A stretch of DNA of 53,230 nt, from NCBI RefSeq assembly GCF_002953255.1, contig NZ_CP026498.1, forward strand, positions 582,984 through 636,213, written 5' to 3'. Made by a program: the position numbers and the translations under genes. The notes below the pieces were generated by a model. That model was not told the DNA's origin. It searched no databases and was given only the letters and a program-made list of their open reading frames with translations. This DNA is from Streptomyces sp. CB01881 (lineage in GTDB: Bacteria > Actinomycetota > Actinomycetes > Streptomycetales > Streptomycetaceae). How positions within the stretch are numbered: the stretch's first letter is position 1; each line of letters begins with the position of its first letter. Of the stretch, positions 8,676-16,358 are shown in pieces.

Positions 8676-8730
8676 GCGCCGCTCACGCGGGCCGCGCTGT
8701 TCCTGCGGGCCGCGTGAGCGGCGCGGCCCA
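8670..8730. repeat. 21-bp perfect inverted repeat
   Basis: Arms 8670-8690 and 8710-8730 (core GGGCCGCGCCGCTCACGCGG) are perfectly complementary across a 19-base spacer that can itself pair for 4 further bases. It sits exactly where the MmcQ/YjbR homology ends. It can act as a terminator ahead of the ligase gene, or be the scar of a rearrangement. Confidence 0.8.
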
Positions 8731-8875
8731 CGCTGTTCCCGCAGGCGGCGCTGTTCCCGCACGGTGCCCCGGGCGCTGCTCACGCCGTGAGGAGCGCCCG
8801 GCGGGAAGGCCGGGCAGACTGGCTGCGCGGGCCCGGCGAACCGGCGCGGCGGCCCGGCGTAGCTCGGAGGCGGCC

Positions 8876-10774
8876 ATGCCGCAGATGGTGGTGGACGGGC
8901 GCACGCTCGCCCTCTCGCACCTGGAGAAGGTGTACTACCCGGCCACGGGCACGCTCAAGGGCGAGGTGCTGCGCTACTACGCGGCCGTGCACACCGTGCT
9001 GCTGCCGCACCTGCGCGACCGTCCGGTCTCCTTCCTGCGCTGCCCGGACGGGGTGGACGGTGAGGTGTTCATCGCCAAGAACCCGCCCGCCGGGACGCCC
9101 CGCTGGGTGCGGACCGTGGAGGTGCCGAGCAGCAGCGGGGAGCTGCGGCAGGTGGTGCTGGACGACGGCGCGGCGCTGCTCTGGGCGGCCAACCTGGGCT
9201 GTCTGGAGCTGCACGTTCCGCAGTGGCACGCGGCCGCGGCCGCACTGGCGGACCGGCTGGTGCTGGATCTCGACCCGGGCGAGGGCGCATCCGTGCTGAC
9301 CTGCCGGGCGGTGGCCCTCCTGCTGCGCGAGCGGCTGGCGGCGGACGGGCTCGACTGCTGGGTGAAGACCTCCGGTTCCAAGGGCCTGCATCTGCTGGTC
9401 CCGCTGGAGCCGACCCCGAGCGCCCGGGTCTCCGCGTACGCCAAGCAGCTCGCGGCCTCGCTGGAGACGGCGCACCCGGACCTCGTCGTGCACACCATGG
9501 CGAAGGCGCGGCGCACCGGGCGGGTGCTGGTGGACTGGTCGCAGAACAACGCCAAGAAGACCACCGCCGCGCCCTACACCCTGCGGGCGCGGGCCCGGCC
9601 CACGGTGTCCACGCCGCTCTCCTGGGCGGAGCTTGAGCGGGCCCGGTCGGAGGAGGAGCTGGTGTTCACGCTCGCCGAGCTCCCCGCGCGGCTCGCCGAG
9701 TTCGGCGACCTGTTCGCCCCGCTGCTGGCCGCGGACCGGGCCCGCCCGCTCCCGGCCGCACCGGCGCCACCCACGACCCCGGCGCCACCCACGAGCCCGA
9801 CCACTGCCCCGGGTCCCGCCCCGACCCCCTCGCCGACCCCCACCCCCGCCCCAGCGCCCGCTCCCGCCTCCGCGCGCACGTCGTCGCGCTCTCCCCTGGT
9901 ACTGGACCCGCCCGTCGAGGTGAGGTGCCCGGCCGCCGTCCCGGCCGTTCCCCCGCCGGACGGGCTGGGCGGCTCGGGCGTGCTGTACGAACTGAAGCTG
10001 GACGGCTTCCGCTGCGTGGCCTTCGCACGCGGCGAGCAGCCCCCGTACCTCCAGTCGCGGTCCGGGCGGGACCTCACCGCCGAGTTCCCGCCGGTGGCCG
10101 CGGCCGTCGCCCGGCTCCCGGCCGGGCTGGTGCTCGACGCCGAGCTGGTCGCCTGGCGCGGCGGCCGGTTCGCGTTCGAGGAGTTGCTGAGCACCCGGCA
10201 GGCACGGGCCGCCGACGACACCGCGCTCGGCCTGATCGCCTTCGACGTCCTGGCGCTTCCCGGGCGGGACGTCCGGCGGCTGCCGCTCGCGGACCGGCGC
10301 CGGCTGCTGCTCGCCGCCCTCGCCGACGTGCCCCCGCCGGTCCAGCCGGTGATGGCCACCACCGACCGGGCCGAGGCGTTGGCCTGGATGGAACAGCTGG
10401 CCGACACCGGGGTGGAGGGCCTGGTGTGCAAGGCGGCCGGCTCCTCCTACCGCCCGCGCGGCGCCGGCCGGGTCTGGGTGAAGTACCGGCGCTCCGACAC
10501 CCTCGACGCAACCGTCCGCGCCGTCGTCGGTACGGCCGCCCGGCCACGGGCGCTGGTCCTGGAGCTGGCCGACGGCCGGGTGCTGCTCTCCACCCTGCAG
10601 CTCACACCGGTGCAGTCCCGGCAGGTCGCCGCAGGGGTACGGGGGCGGCTCGGCGATCCGGTCCGCGACCCGGACCACGGGACCCTGTCCCCGCTCACCG
10701 CCGTGCTCCGGGCCGAGGTGACGGTCACCGGCCGGCCCCCGACGGCGACCTTCGTCCGCCTGCGCGGGGACTGA
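8876..10774 (+). CDS. ligD: LigD-like polymerase/primase-DNA ligase fusion
   Basis: 632 residues. Residues 1-285 are a LigD polymerase/primase (AEP) domain with the metal-binding DLD at 131-133, the KTSGSKGLHLLVPL block and the DWSQNNAKKTTAAPY block. A Pro/Ala/Thr linker (about 290-335) joins an ATP-dependent ligase domain with nucleotidyl Lys374 in YELKLDGFR, an EGLVCKA motif and motif V in VWVKYRRSDTLDA, then an OB fold. These activities serve non-homologous end joining with Ku. The 3'-phosphoesterase domain of mycobacterial LigD is absent, and no Ku gene is in the window. CGGAGG stands 5 bases before ATG 8876. Confidence 0.92.
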   Translation: MPQMVVDGRTLALSHLEKVYYPATGTLKGEVLRYYAAVHTVLLPHLRDRPVSFLRCPDGVDGEVFIAKNPPAGTPRWVRTVEVPSSSGELRQVVLDDGAALLWAANLGCLELHVPQWHAAAAALADRLVLDLDPGEGASVLTCRAVALLLRERLAADGLDCWVKTSGSKGLHLLVPLEPTPSARVSAYAKQLAASLETAHPDLVVHTMAKARRTGRVLVDWSQNNAKKTTAAPYTLRARARPTVSTPLSWAELERARSEEELVFTLAELPARLAEFGDLFAPLLAADRARPLPAAPAPPTTPAPPTSPTTAPGPAPTPSPTPTPAPAPAPASARTSSRSPLVLDPPVEVRCPAAVPAVPPPDGLGGSGVLYELKLDGFRCVAFARGEQPPYLQSRSGRDLTAEFPPVAAAVARLPAGLVLDAELVAWRGGRFAFEELLSTRQARAADDTALGLIAFDVLALPGRDVRRLPLADRRRLLLAALADVPPPVQPVMATTDRAEALAWMEQLADTGVEGLVCKAAGSSYRPRGAGRVWVKYRRSDTLDATVRAVVGTAARPRALVLELADGRVLLSTLQLTPVQSRQVAAGVRGRLGDPVRDPDHGTLSPLTAVLRAEVTVTGRPPTATFVRLRGD

Positions 10775-11209
10775 AACCTCCGTCCAGCGCACTGCGTGAC
10801 TCGGCGTCAGTTCACCCGCGCCCCAAGCCGGCCGTTCAGGCCCCCTCGGATCCCCTTCAGATCCCCATCAGGTCGCCGTCCGGTCCCCTCGGATCCCCGT
10901 CATCTGGTCCGCTTCACGTCCGCATCAGGTTCTGTACCAGCCCGGTCATCTTCGCCGAGGGTGCGACGTTGAGTTCCCGTTGCAGCAACGAGCGGTAGTG
11001 CTTGCCTCCCGGCCCCGCCACCCCCCATCGGCTACCGCTGACCCGGCGGCCTCATCCCCACCCCGTGCGCCCCCCGTGCGCCCGGCCCTGCCGGCACACG
11101 GGTTCGCGTGGTGCCGACGGCCCGCACCGACCGCGCCACCTCACCGGGACGGAGCCCCACACCGAGGAGCCCGGCGCGTCGCGTCACCACGTCGCGTCAC
11201 CACGTCGTG
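10775..11209. other. Intergenic stretch with degraded sequence
   Basis: 435 bp between the ligase and the convergent DJ-1 gene. It holds a short SARP/BTAD remnant (10914-10997, minus) and several short direct repeats (CCCCTCGGATCCCC twice near 10845 and 10880; CGTCACCACGTCGTGTCACC-like near 11185). No intact gene is seen. Confidence 0.55.
10914..10997 (-). pseudogene. C-terminal remnant of a BTAD/SARP-type regulator
   Basis: The minus strand encodes YRSLLQRELNVAPSAKM and then TGLVQNLMRT with a stop, which matches the last helix pair of the bacterial transcriptional activator domain found in SARP/AfsR regulators (pattern YRxLLxRELxVxPS). No upstream part of the domain continues in any frame, so only a tail of about 27 residues remains. 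The identification rests on one short motif. Confidence 0.5.
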
Positions 11210-11836
11210 TCACCGCGCGTGGCGGGAGGGTTCGGGTGCGTGGGCCGTGGGCCAGGGCGGGCTGGTCTCCGCGCGCGGCCCGCGGGCGAACTCGGTCACC
11301 AGCGTGTCGTTGAAGACCGGGAGGTCGGCCGGTTTGCGGCTGGAGACCAGGACGCCGGGGCCGTCCCGGCAGACGTGGACCTCCTCGTCCACCCAGAGGG
11401 CGCCCGCGTTGACCAGGTCGGTGCGGATGCTGGGCCAGGAGGTCAGGGTGCGCCCGCGCACCGCGTCCGCCTCCACCAGCGTCCACGGGCCGTGGCAGAT
11501 CACGGCGACCGGTCGGCCGGAGGTGCAGAAGGCGCGGACGAAGGCCACGGCGTGCTGGTCCAGCCGCAGGTGGTCGGGGTTGGCGACGCCGCCCGGCAGG
11601 ACGAGGGCGTCGTACCGGGCGGCGTCCGCCTCGGCGACGACGTCGTCCACGGCGAAGGTGTCGGCCCGGTCCAGGTGCCGGTAGGCCTGGACCCGACCGG
11701 GCCTGGTGGAGACCAGCCGCGGGGTGCCGCCCGCCTCGGCCACCGCCTGCCAGGACGAGGTCAGTTCAACCTGCTCGACCCCCTTCGGCGCGACCAGGAA
11801 GGCGACCGTCCGTCCGGTCAGGGTCACCAGCGGCAC
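11210..11836 (-). CDS. DJ-1/PfpI-family protein
   Basis: 208 residues of the DJ-1/PfpI class I glutamine amidotransferase-like superfamily. The nucleophile elbow AVICHGPW gives Cys114-His115, and the glutamate of GVEQVEL (about residue 21-24) and LVLPGG strand complete the usual site. Close family members are glyoxalase III or deglycase-like stress proteins (YhbO/PfpI). A C-terminal tail of about 20 residues rich in Pro, His and Arg is extra. It is the last gene of a minus-strand cluster, 6 bases after the PRC-barrel gene. GTG 11836 is taken as start. Confidence 0.88.
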   Translation of the reverse strand: MPLVTLTGRTVAFLVAPKGVEQVELTSSWQAVAEAGGTPRLVSTRPGRVQAYRHLDRADTFAVDDVVAEADAARYDALVLPGGVANPDHLRLDQHAVAFVRAFCTSGRPVAVICHGPWTLVEADAVRGRTLTSWPSIRTDLVNAGALWVDEEVHVCRDGPGVLVSSRKPADLPVFNDTLVTEFARGPRAETSPPWPTAHAPEPSRHAR

Positions 11837-11842
11837 CGGCGA

Positions 11843-12181
11843 TCACCCCGAGAAGTGCTGGTCCAGCACCGTCCGACCGTAGGCGGTCAGGTCGCCGGGG
11901 GTCAGCTCGACGGCGGCGGGCGGCGGGGCCGAGCGGACGCGGGCACGCGGGCAGTCCAGGTGGACCACCAGCTCCAGGTGGTCGATCCGGGCCACCAGGC
12001 CGACCGGGACCAGCAGCCGGGTGCCCTGGACCCAGGGCCCGGCGTCGACCAGCAGGTGGTCGCCGGCGTCCTGCTCGACCCGGCCGAGCGGGCCGTCCGT
12101 CGCCTCCACCTCGTAGCCGACCAGGTTCAGATCGGCGGCATGGTGGGAGCCCGGACGGTACTCCCACAGGTCGGTCGTCAT
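11843..12181 (-). CDS. PRC-barrel domain protein
   Basis: 112 residues, mostly one PRC-barrel: ADLNLVGYEVEATDGPLGRVEQD, then HLLVDAGPWVQGTRLLVPVGLVARID, with a short C-terminal helical tail. Stand-alone PRC-barrel proteins of streptomycetes are small cytoplasmic proteins of unknown function, often next to stress genes, as here. ATG 12181 is 10 bases after GGAGG; a GTG at 12190 overlapping the upstream stop is the alternative. It is translationally coupled to the DUF3040 gene. Confidence 0.82.
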   Translation of the reverse strand: MTTDLWEYRPGSHHAADLNLVGYEVEATDGPLGRVEQDAGDHLLVDAGPWVQGTRLLVPVGLVARIDHLELVVHLDCPRARVRSAPPPAAVELTPGDLTAYGRTVLDQHFSG

Positions 12182-12186
12182 GGCAC

Positions 12187-12636
12187 TCACGCCTCCGGTT
12201 GGTCCCAGGGACGGCGCTCCCCGTGTTCACCGCGCTCGCGACGGTCACCCCGTTCTCCGCGGTCGCGGCCCTCGCCACCCAGGAGGTCCGTGCCGTCCGC
12301 GTCCGGCGGGCGGCCAGGTTGCCGACGGCGCAGCAGGGCCGCGACCCCGACCGCGACACCCACGCTGACCGCCCAGACCAGCGCGACCGCGACCAGGACC
12401 GGCACGGTCGGGGTGCGCGCGCCGATGCTGAGGCAGATCGCGCCCATCACCAGCGCGGTCATCAGGGCACCGGGCGGCACCTTCTGCGCCACGCGGCGCT
12501 GCAGCAGCCGGATCCGGCCCGGCTGTTTGGCCCCCATCGTGCTCAACCGCCGGTCCAGGCGCGTGTCCTGGCGCAGATCGGACTCGATCTCCTCCAGGAG
12601 CCGCCGTTCCCGGCCGCTCAACCCGGGTCCGTCCAT
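12187..12636 (-). CDS. DUF3040 membrane protein
   Basis: 149 residues beginning MDGPGLSGRERRLLEEIESD, the hallmark of actinobacterial DUF3040 proteins. Two membrane helices follow (ALMTALVMGAICLSIGA and VPVLVAVALVWAVSVGVAV), then an Arg/Glu/Gly-rich hydrophilic tail (RDRGERGDRRERGEHGERR) that is probably disordered. ATG 12636 lies 8 bases after GGAGG. Function of the family is unknown. Confidence 0.85.
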   Translation of the reverse strand: MDGPGLSGRERRLLEEIESDLRQDTRLDRRLSTMGAKQPGRIRLLQRRVAQKVPPGALMTALVMGAICLSIGARTPTVPVLVAVALVWAVSVGVAVGVAALLRRRQPGRPPDADGTDLLGGEGRDRGERGDRRERGEHGERRPWDQPEA

Positions 12637-12705
12637 CTCGGTCACCTCCGAGCCGTCCGGTGACGTCGTTCTCACGTCCGGGCGGTTGCCCGGTTCGACT
12701 GTGCC

Positions 12706-13182
12706 TCAACCGCTCCGGCCGGCCGGTACGGCGGGAGGGGTCGGACGGCAGGCTCCGAAGGCCCTGGGGCGGGCCAACAGGCTGTCGTCCAGCACGTGCA
12801 GCAGGGCGGCGGCGTCGCGGTGCACCTCGACCGCGCCCGCCGCCCGAAGTTCGGGACCGGTCGTGCCGCCGGTCTCCAGGGCGACGCAGGGCACGGCGGC
12901 CCGGCACGCCGCCAGTACCTCGGGCACGCTCCCGGCGACGAACACCGCGTGCGGCGGCGAGCCGTCCACGAGGTCGAGGGCGGTACGAACGGGGTCGCCG
13001 CCCGGGGTGTTCACGGTCAGCACCGGTGCACCGGCCGGGCCGGGCCCGGTGAGCACCACCGTCCAGCCGCGCGCGTCGCACTCGCGCAGCAGCTCGGCGT
13101 CGTCCGGCACGGGGGCGGGCCCGCTACCGGGCAGCGCGGCGCGCCAGTCGGTACCGAAGAGTGCCGCCGAGATGACCGTCAT
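12706..13182 (-). CDS. Degenerate HAD-like protein
   Basis: 158 residues. The C-terminal half (LVDGSPPHAVFVAGSVPEVL, then AACRAAVPCVALETGG and LRAAGAVEVHRDAAALLHVL) aligns by eye with the motif III/IV region of HAD phosphatases (VGDSPxDVxAAxAAGV...). The nucleophile motif DxDGT is not present: the N-terminus reads ISAALFGTDWRAAL, so catalytic activity is doubtful. Similar degenerate HADs are common in streptomycetes. Start taken at ATG 13182; ATG 13209 is possible and neither has a strong SD. It heads the minus-strand cluster with DUF3040, PRC-barrel and DJ-1 genes. Confidence 0.65.
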   Translation of the reverse strand: MTVISAALFGTDWRAALPGSGPAPVPDDAELLRECDARGWTVVLTGPGPAGAPVLTVNTPGGDPVRTALDLVDGSPPHAVFVAGSVPEVLAACRAAVPCVALETGGTTGPELRAAGAVEVHRDAAALLHVLDDSLLARPRAFGACRPTPPAVPAGRSG

Positions 13183-13325
13183 GGCCCACCGCTTCCCGTT
13201 CCGTGCCACGCACGGGCGCGCCCTTCCAGACTAGGCCCCCACCCCCGCCCCGCGCCTGGCCAGAGCACCTCCGCAGGCCCCGGCACGGGAAGTCGTCCGC
13301 CACCGGCCTCCCGTTCACGCTCCGC

Positions 13326-14072
13326 TCACGCCGGCGGGAAGCCCGGGGTGCGGTGGTGGGTGCCGTCCGGGGTGACGGCGAGGGCTTCGACGGCGGGGTG
13401 CCGGGTGGCCCAGGCGAGGGCGCGGGCAGGGCCCATGGCGAAGGCGGCGGTGGCCCAGGCGTCGGTGCGGGCGAGGCCACGGCCGACCAGGGTGAGGGAG
13501 GCGAGCCCGGTGGCCGGCAGGCCGGTGTGGGGGTCGATGATGTGCGGGCCGCGTTCGGCGGTGCCGGAGGTGGCGACGGCGAGGTCGTGTCCGGTCACCG
13601 TGGCGGCCAGGGCGCCGGGGTTCAGCGGGTCGGCGATGCCCACCCGCCAGGGACCGCCCGCCGTCTGGACGTCGCCGCCGCCGCTGACGACGTGATCGGC
13701 CGTTCCGGCGGCGCGCAGCAGCCGGGACGCCTCCTCCACCGCCCAGCCCTTGACCCAGCCACTGGGGTCGAGCCGCCCGGCGGGGCGGTCGGTGAACCAG
13801 CCGTCCGTCTCGGCGGCCACCTCGCGGCAGCGGACGAGCACCTCCGCGACGTCGGGGTGACAACCGTCCAGGGCGAGTTCGCCCCGGTCGAGGCGGCTGA
13901 CGTCGCTGTCGGACCGGTACGGGGAGAAGACCGCGTCGATCTCGTGCAGCCGTCCGGCGATCCGGCGCAGGGCGGCCTCCGTCCCGGGTGCGGGGTCGCG
14001 GACGGCGAACGAGAACACCGTGCCCATGACGTGCTCGGTGTGCCGGAGCAGCGGCCGCGGCAGGGCGCTCAC
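13326..14072 (-). CDS. apbE: FAD:protein FMN transferase
   Basis: 248 residues of the ApbE family, which transfers FMN from FAD to a threonine of target proteins using Mg2+. Family features seen are TEHVMGTVFSFAV at the start, the EIDAVFSPYRSDSDVSRL block, WFTDRPAGRLDPSGWVKGWA, the VSGGGDV strand and HIIDPHTGLPAT. GTG 14072 overlaps the stop of the FMN-binding gene, so enzyme and substrate are translationally coupled. No lipobox or signal peptide is present, so modification may occur inside the cell. Confidence 0.93.
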   Translation of the reverse strand: MSALPRPLLRHTEHVMGTVFSFAVRDPAPGTEAALRRIAGRLHEIDAVFSPYRSDSDVSRLDRGELALDGCHPDVAEVLVRCREVAAETDGWFTDRPAGRLDPSGWVKGWAVEEASRLLRAAGTADHVVSGGGDVQTAGGPWRVGIADPLNPGALAATVTGHDLAVATSGTAERGPHIIDPHTGLPATGLASLTLVGRGLARTDAWATAAFAMGPARALAWATRHPAVEALAVTPDGTHHRTPGFPPA

Positions 14073-14545
14073 CGGCCGGCCTGGTCGAGGGCGCTCTGCA
14101 GCGAGCGGGTGTAGCCGTCGCTGGTGTAGGTGGCGCCGGAGACCACGTCGACGTCGGCGCTCTGGGCGGCGAGTGCCTCCTGGTTGAGCACGGGTATGGC
14201 GCTCGCGTTGATCTCCCGGTCGCGGCGGTCGCTGGTGGGGTACTTCACGACGTCGACCTTGGTGATCTTCGTTCCGTCGAGCGTGACCTTCACCTGGACC
14301 GGCCCGTACCGGGTGGGGACGGCGTCCCCGGTGACCGTCCGCACGGAGGATGACCCGGACGAGGACGCGGAGGAGGAGCCGGACGAGCCGGAGGAGGGCA
14401 CGGAGGCACCCGAGGAGGCCTGCGCCGGCCCGGCGGCGGACAGCACCGTCGGGGTCGAGCCGCCCCCGCCGTCGTGGGGTTTGAGGGAGAGTAGCAGGAT
14501 CACGCCGGCGGCGGTGGCGGTGCAGGTGACGACGGCTCTTCGCAT
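14069..14545 (-). CDS. Exported FMN-binding-domain protein
   Basis: 158 residues: an N-terminal membrane anchor or signal segment (VVTCTATAAGVILLLSL), a Ser/Gly-rich spacer (about 40-70), and one FMN-binding domain ending DVVSGATYTSDGYTRSLQSA. In this family the threonine of the SGAT motif (Thr139) is flavinylated by ApbE, encoded next. The protein would shuttle electrons at the outer face of the membrane. ATG 14545 has GAGGAG 7 bases upstream. Confidence 0.92.
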   Translation of the reverse strand: MRRAVVTCTATAAGVILLLSLKPHDGGGGSTPTVLSAAGPAQASSGASVPSSGSSGSSSASSSGSSSVRTVTGDAVPTRYGPVQVKVTLDGTKITKVDVVKYPTSDRRDREINASAIPVLNQEALAAQSADVDVVSGATYTSDGYTRSLQSALDQAGR

Positions 14546-14625
14546 CGGTCGCTCCTCTGGACAGCGGGAAGGCGGGAAGACGGAGAAGGGAATGGCGGGA
14601 AGGACAGCAGGGAGACGGAGAGACG

Positions 14626-14695
14626 GAGAGACGGGAGGCGGAGAGACGGGAGGCGGAGAGACGGGAGGCGGAGAGACGGGAGGCGGAGAGGCGCG
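14626..14695. repeat. Four perfect 15-bp tandem repeats
   Basis: GAGAGACGGGAGGCG occurs at 14626-14640, 14641-14655, 14656-14670 and 14671-14685, with a partial fifth copy; shorter relatives (GGAGACGGAGAG) precede it from 14611. The tract is purine on the plus strand and lies between the ferric-reductase-like and FMN-binding genes, where it would be transcribed as a polypyrimidine leader. Confidence 0.85.
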
Positions 14696-14706
14696 AGGTG
14701 GCCCGG

Positions 14707-16071
14707 TCAGAGCTCGAAGGACTCGTGGTGGATGCGCCCGCGACGTACCCCGGCCGCCCGCAGCGCGCGGACCGCGTCCTCGCTGAACCGGGCCGGGCCG
14801 CACAGGTAGACCTCGTGCCGGGCGAGGTCGGGGACGAGACGGGCGAGCGCGGTACCGAGGTCCCCGGTCTGGGCGCGGCTGCCGAGCACTTCGTGCACGC
14901 GGGCGCCGCGCCGGGCAGCGACCTGGGCGAGTTCGGCACGGAACAGCACGTCGTCGGCGGTGCGGGCCCGTTGGACCAGCGTCACCTCGCCGGGCAGGGT
15001 CTCGAACAGCGCCCGCAGCGGCGTGATGCCGACACCCGCGCCGAGCAGCAGCACCTTGCGCGTCCGGTGCCGCCGGGCGGTGAACGCCCCGTACGGTCCT
15101 TCGGCGCGGACCTTCGTGCCGGGGCGCAACGCGGCCACGGCGGCGCTGTGCGCGCCGAGGTCCTTGACGGTGAAGCGGAGGAACTGCGGGTGTGCGGGCG
15201 CGGAGAGCGAGTAGGGGTTGGCGGCCCAGCGCAGTGCCCGGGTCTGGAACTGGAGGCGGAAGAACTGGCCCGGTTCGGCGCGCAGTTCGGGCAGCCGGCG
15301 GCCGGTGAGGAAGACCGAGACGACGCCCGGGCCCTCCGGCCGGACCTCGGCGACGGTGAGCCGGTGACGGCGGTCGCGCAGCCAGGGGACGGCCAGCCGG
15401 TACCAGCCGACGAGCAGCGCGGTGCCGAGGTAGAGCGCGGTCCAGGCGAGGCGGGCGGGGCCCGGGCCGAGATCGGCGCCGGTGGCGAGTTGGTGGCCGA
15501 ACCCGAGGGCGACCGCGAGGTAGGTGCCGAGGTGCAGGTAGTACCAGGTCTCGTGGCTGAGGCGGCGGCGGGCGGCGCGGGCGGAGACCAGGCCCGTGCC
15601 GAGCATCAGCAGGGTGGCCAGCCCGGCCTTCAGCATCTCGGGCCAGTGCAGGACGATGTCCACGCCCTCGCCGATCGGGCCGCGGCCGTCGGTGAGCGCG
15701 TAGCCCCAGACCACGGTGAGCACGTGGACGGCGACCAGCCCGACCAGGTAGCGGCCGCCCCAGGCGTGCCAGCGGGCGAGGCGGTCGGCGCCGACTCCGC
15801 GTTCCAGGAACGGCAGCCGGGCCATCAGGAGCAGCAGGACGGGGGCCGCGTATCCGGCGAGCAGTCCGGTGATCCGGCCGGCGCCGGTGAGCCACTGCGC
15901 GGGACCCGCGATCCGCTCGGTGTCCTGCCACCAGAGCGCCAGCACGGCCACGGCGCCCGCCGCGATCACCGACCGGACGACCAGGGCCGTGGTGCCGGGG
16001 GGAAGCGGTCGGCGGGCCGGGCGGCGGGCCGGACCGGCCGGACGGGCTCGGTGTGTGAGCGGTACGGTCAC
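14707..16071 (-). CDS. Ferric-reductase-like transmembrane flavoprotein
   Basis: 454 residues: about six membrane helices (1-215) with histidines in RWHAWGGRYLVGLVAVHVLT and SHETWYYLHLGTYLAVALGF placed like the heme-b ligands of ferric reductase/NOX domains, then an FAD-binding barrel (FRLQF ... ANPYSLSAP) and an NAD-binding domain (VLLLGAGVGITPLRALFE, VYLCGPARFSEDAVRALR). It would move electrons from NAD(P)H through FAD and heme across the membrane, most simply to the flavinylated protein encoded next. GTG 16071 follows GAGGAGG by 5 bases; the longer open frame upstream is disregarded. Confidence 0.9.
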   Translation of the reverse strand: MTVPLTHRARPAGPARRPARRPLPPGTTALVVRSVIAAGAVAVLALWWQDTERIAGPAQWLTGAGRITGLLAGYAAPVLLLLMARLPFLERGVGADRLARWHAWGGRYLVGLVAVHVLTVVWGYALTDGRGPIGEGVDIVLHWPEMLKAGLATLLMLGTGLVSARAARRRLSHETWYYLHLGTYLAVALGFGHQLATGADLGPGPARLAWTALYLGTALLVGWYRLAVPWLRDRRHRLTVAEVRPEGPGVVSVFLTGRRLPELRAEPGQFFRLQFQTRALRWAANPYSLSAPAHPQFLRFTVKDLGAHSAAVAALRPGTKVRAEGPYGAFTARRHRTRKVLLLGAGVGITPLRALFETLPGEVTLVQRARTADDVLFRAELAQVAARRGARVHEVLGSRAQTGDLGTALARLVPDLARHEVYLCGPARFSEDAVRALRAAGVRRGRIHHESFEL

Positions 16072-16358
16072 GGTGCCCTCCTCGGCTGCCGGTTCTGCCT
16101 GGGAGGCCAACCATGCCAGCGGAGCCGACCGGGCGCGCGCCCCCAAGAGACCCCTCACGTTCCACCGGGGAGGATGTTTCCGCAGGTCAGAGAGGGTCCG
16201 CAGGACGGCGGCAGCCCCAGTGGATCTCACCGCTTTCTCACCTGCCGACGCCCGCCTGCGCCTTCCCACGCCCGCTGACGCCCGCCTGCGCCCGCGGACG
16301 GCTTCCGGCGCCTACTGGCCGCTGCGACCGGCGCTCACCACCGGGCGCCCGCCACCGG

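Larger units (their letters stand above)
8388..8875. other. Degraded stretch between VOC gene and ligase
   Basis: About 490 bp with no intact gene. The first 150 bp are low-complexity Pro/Ala-coding-like sequence. Then comes a gene remnant (8541-8675), a large inverted repeat (8670-8730) with further CGCTGTTCC-type short repeats to 8775, and the ribosome site of the ligase gene at 8865. Confidence 0.6.

Noticed and set aside
13326..14939. Extended start for ApbE running through the FMN-binding gene
   Set aside because: The extension is out-of-frame shadow of the FMN-binding gene and repeat tract; GTG 14072 with stop overlap explains the gene better.
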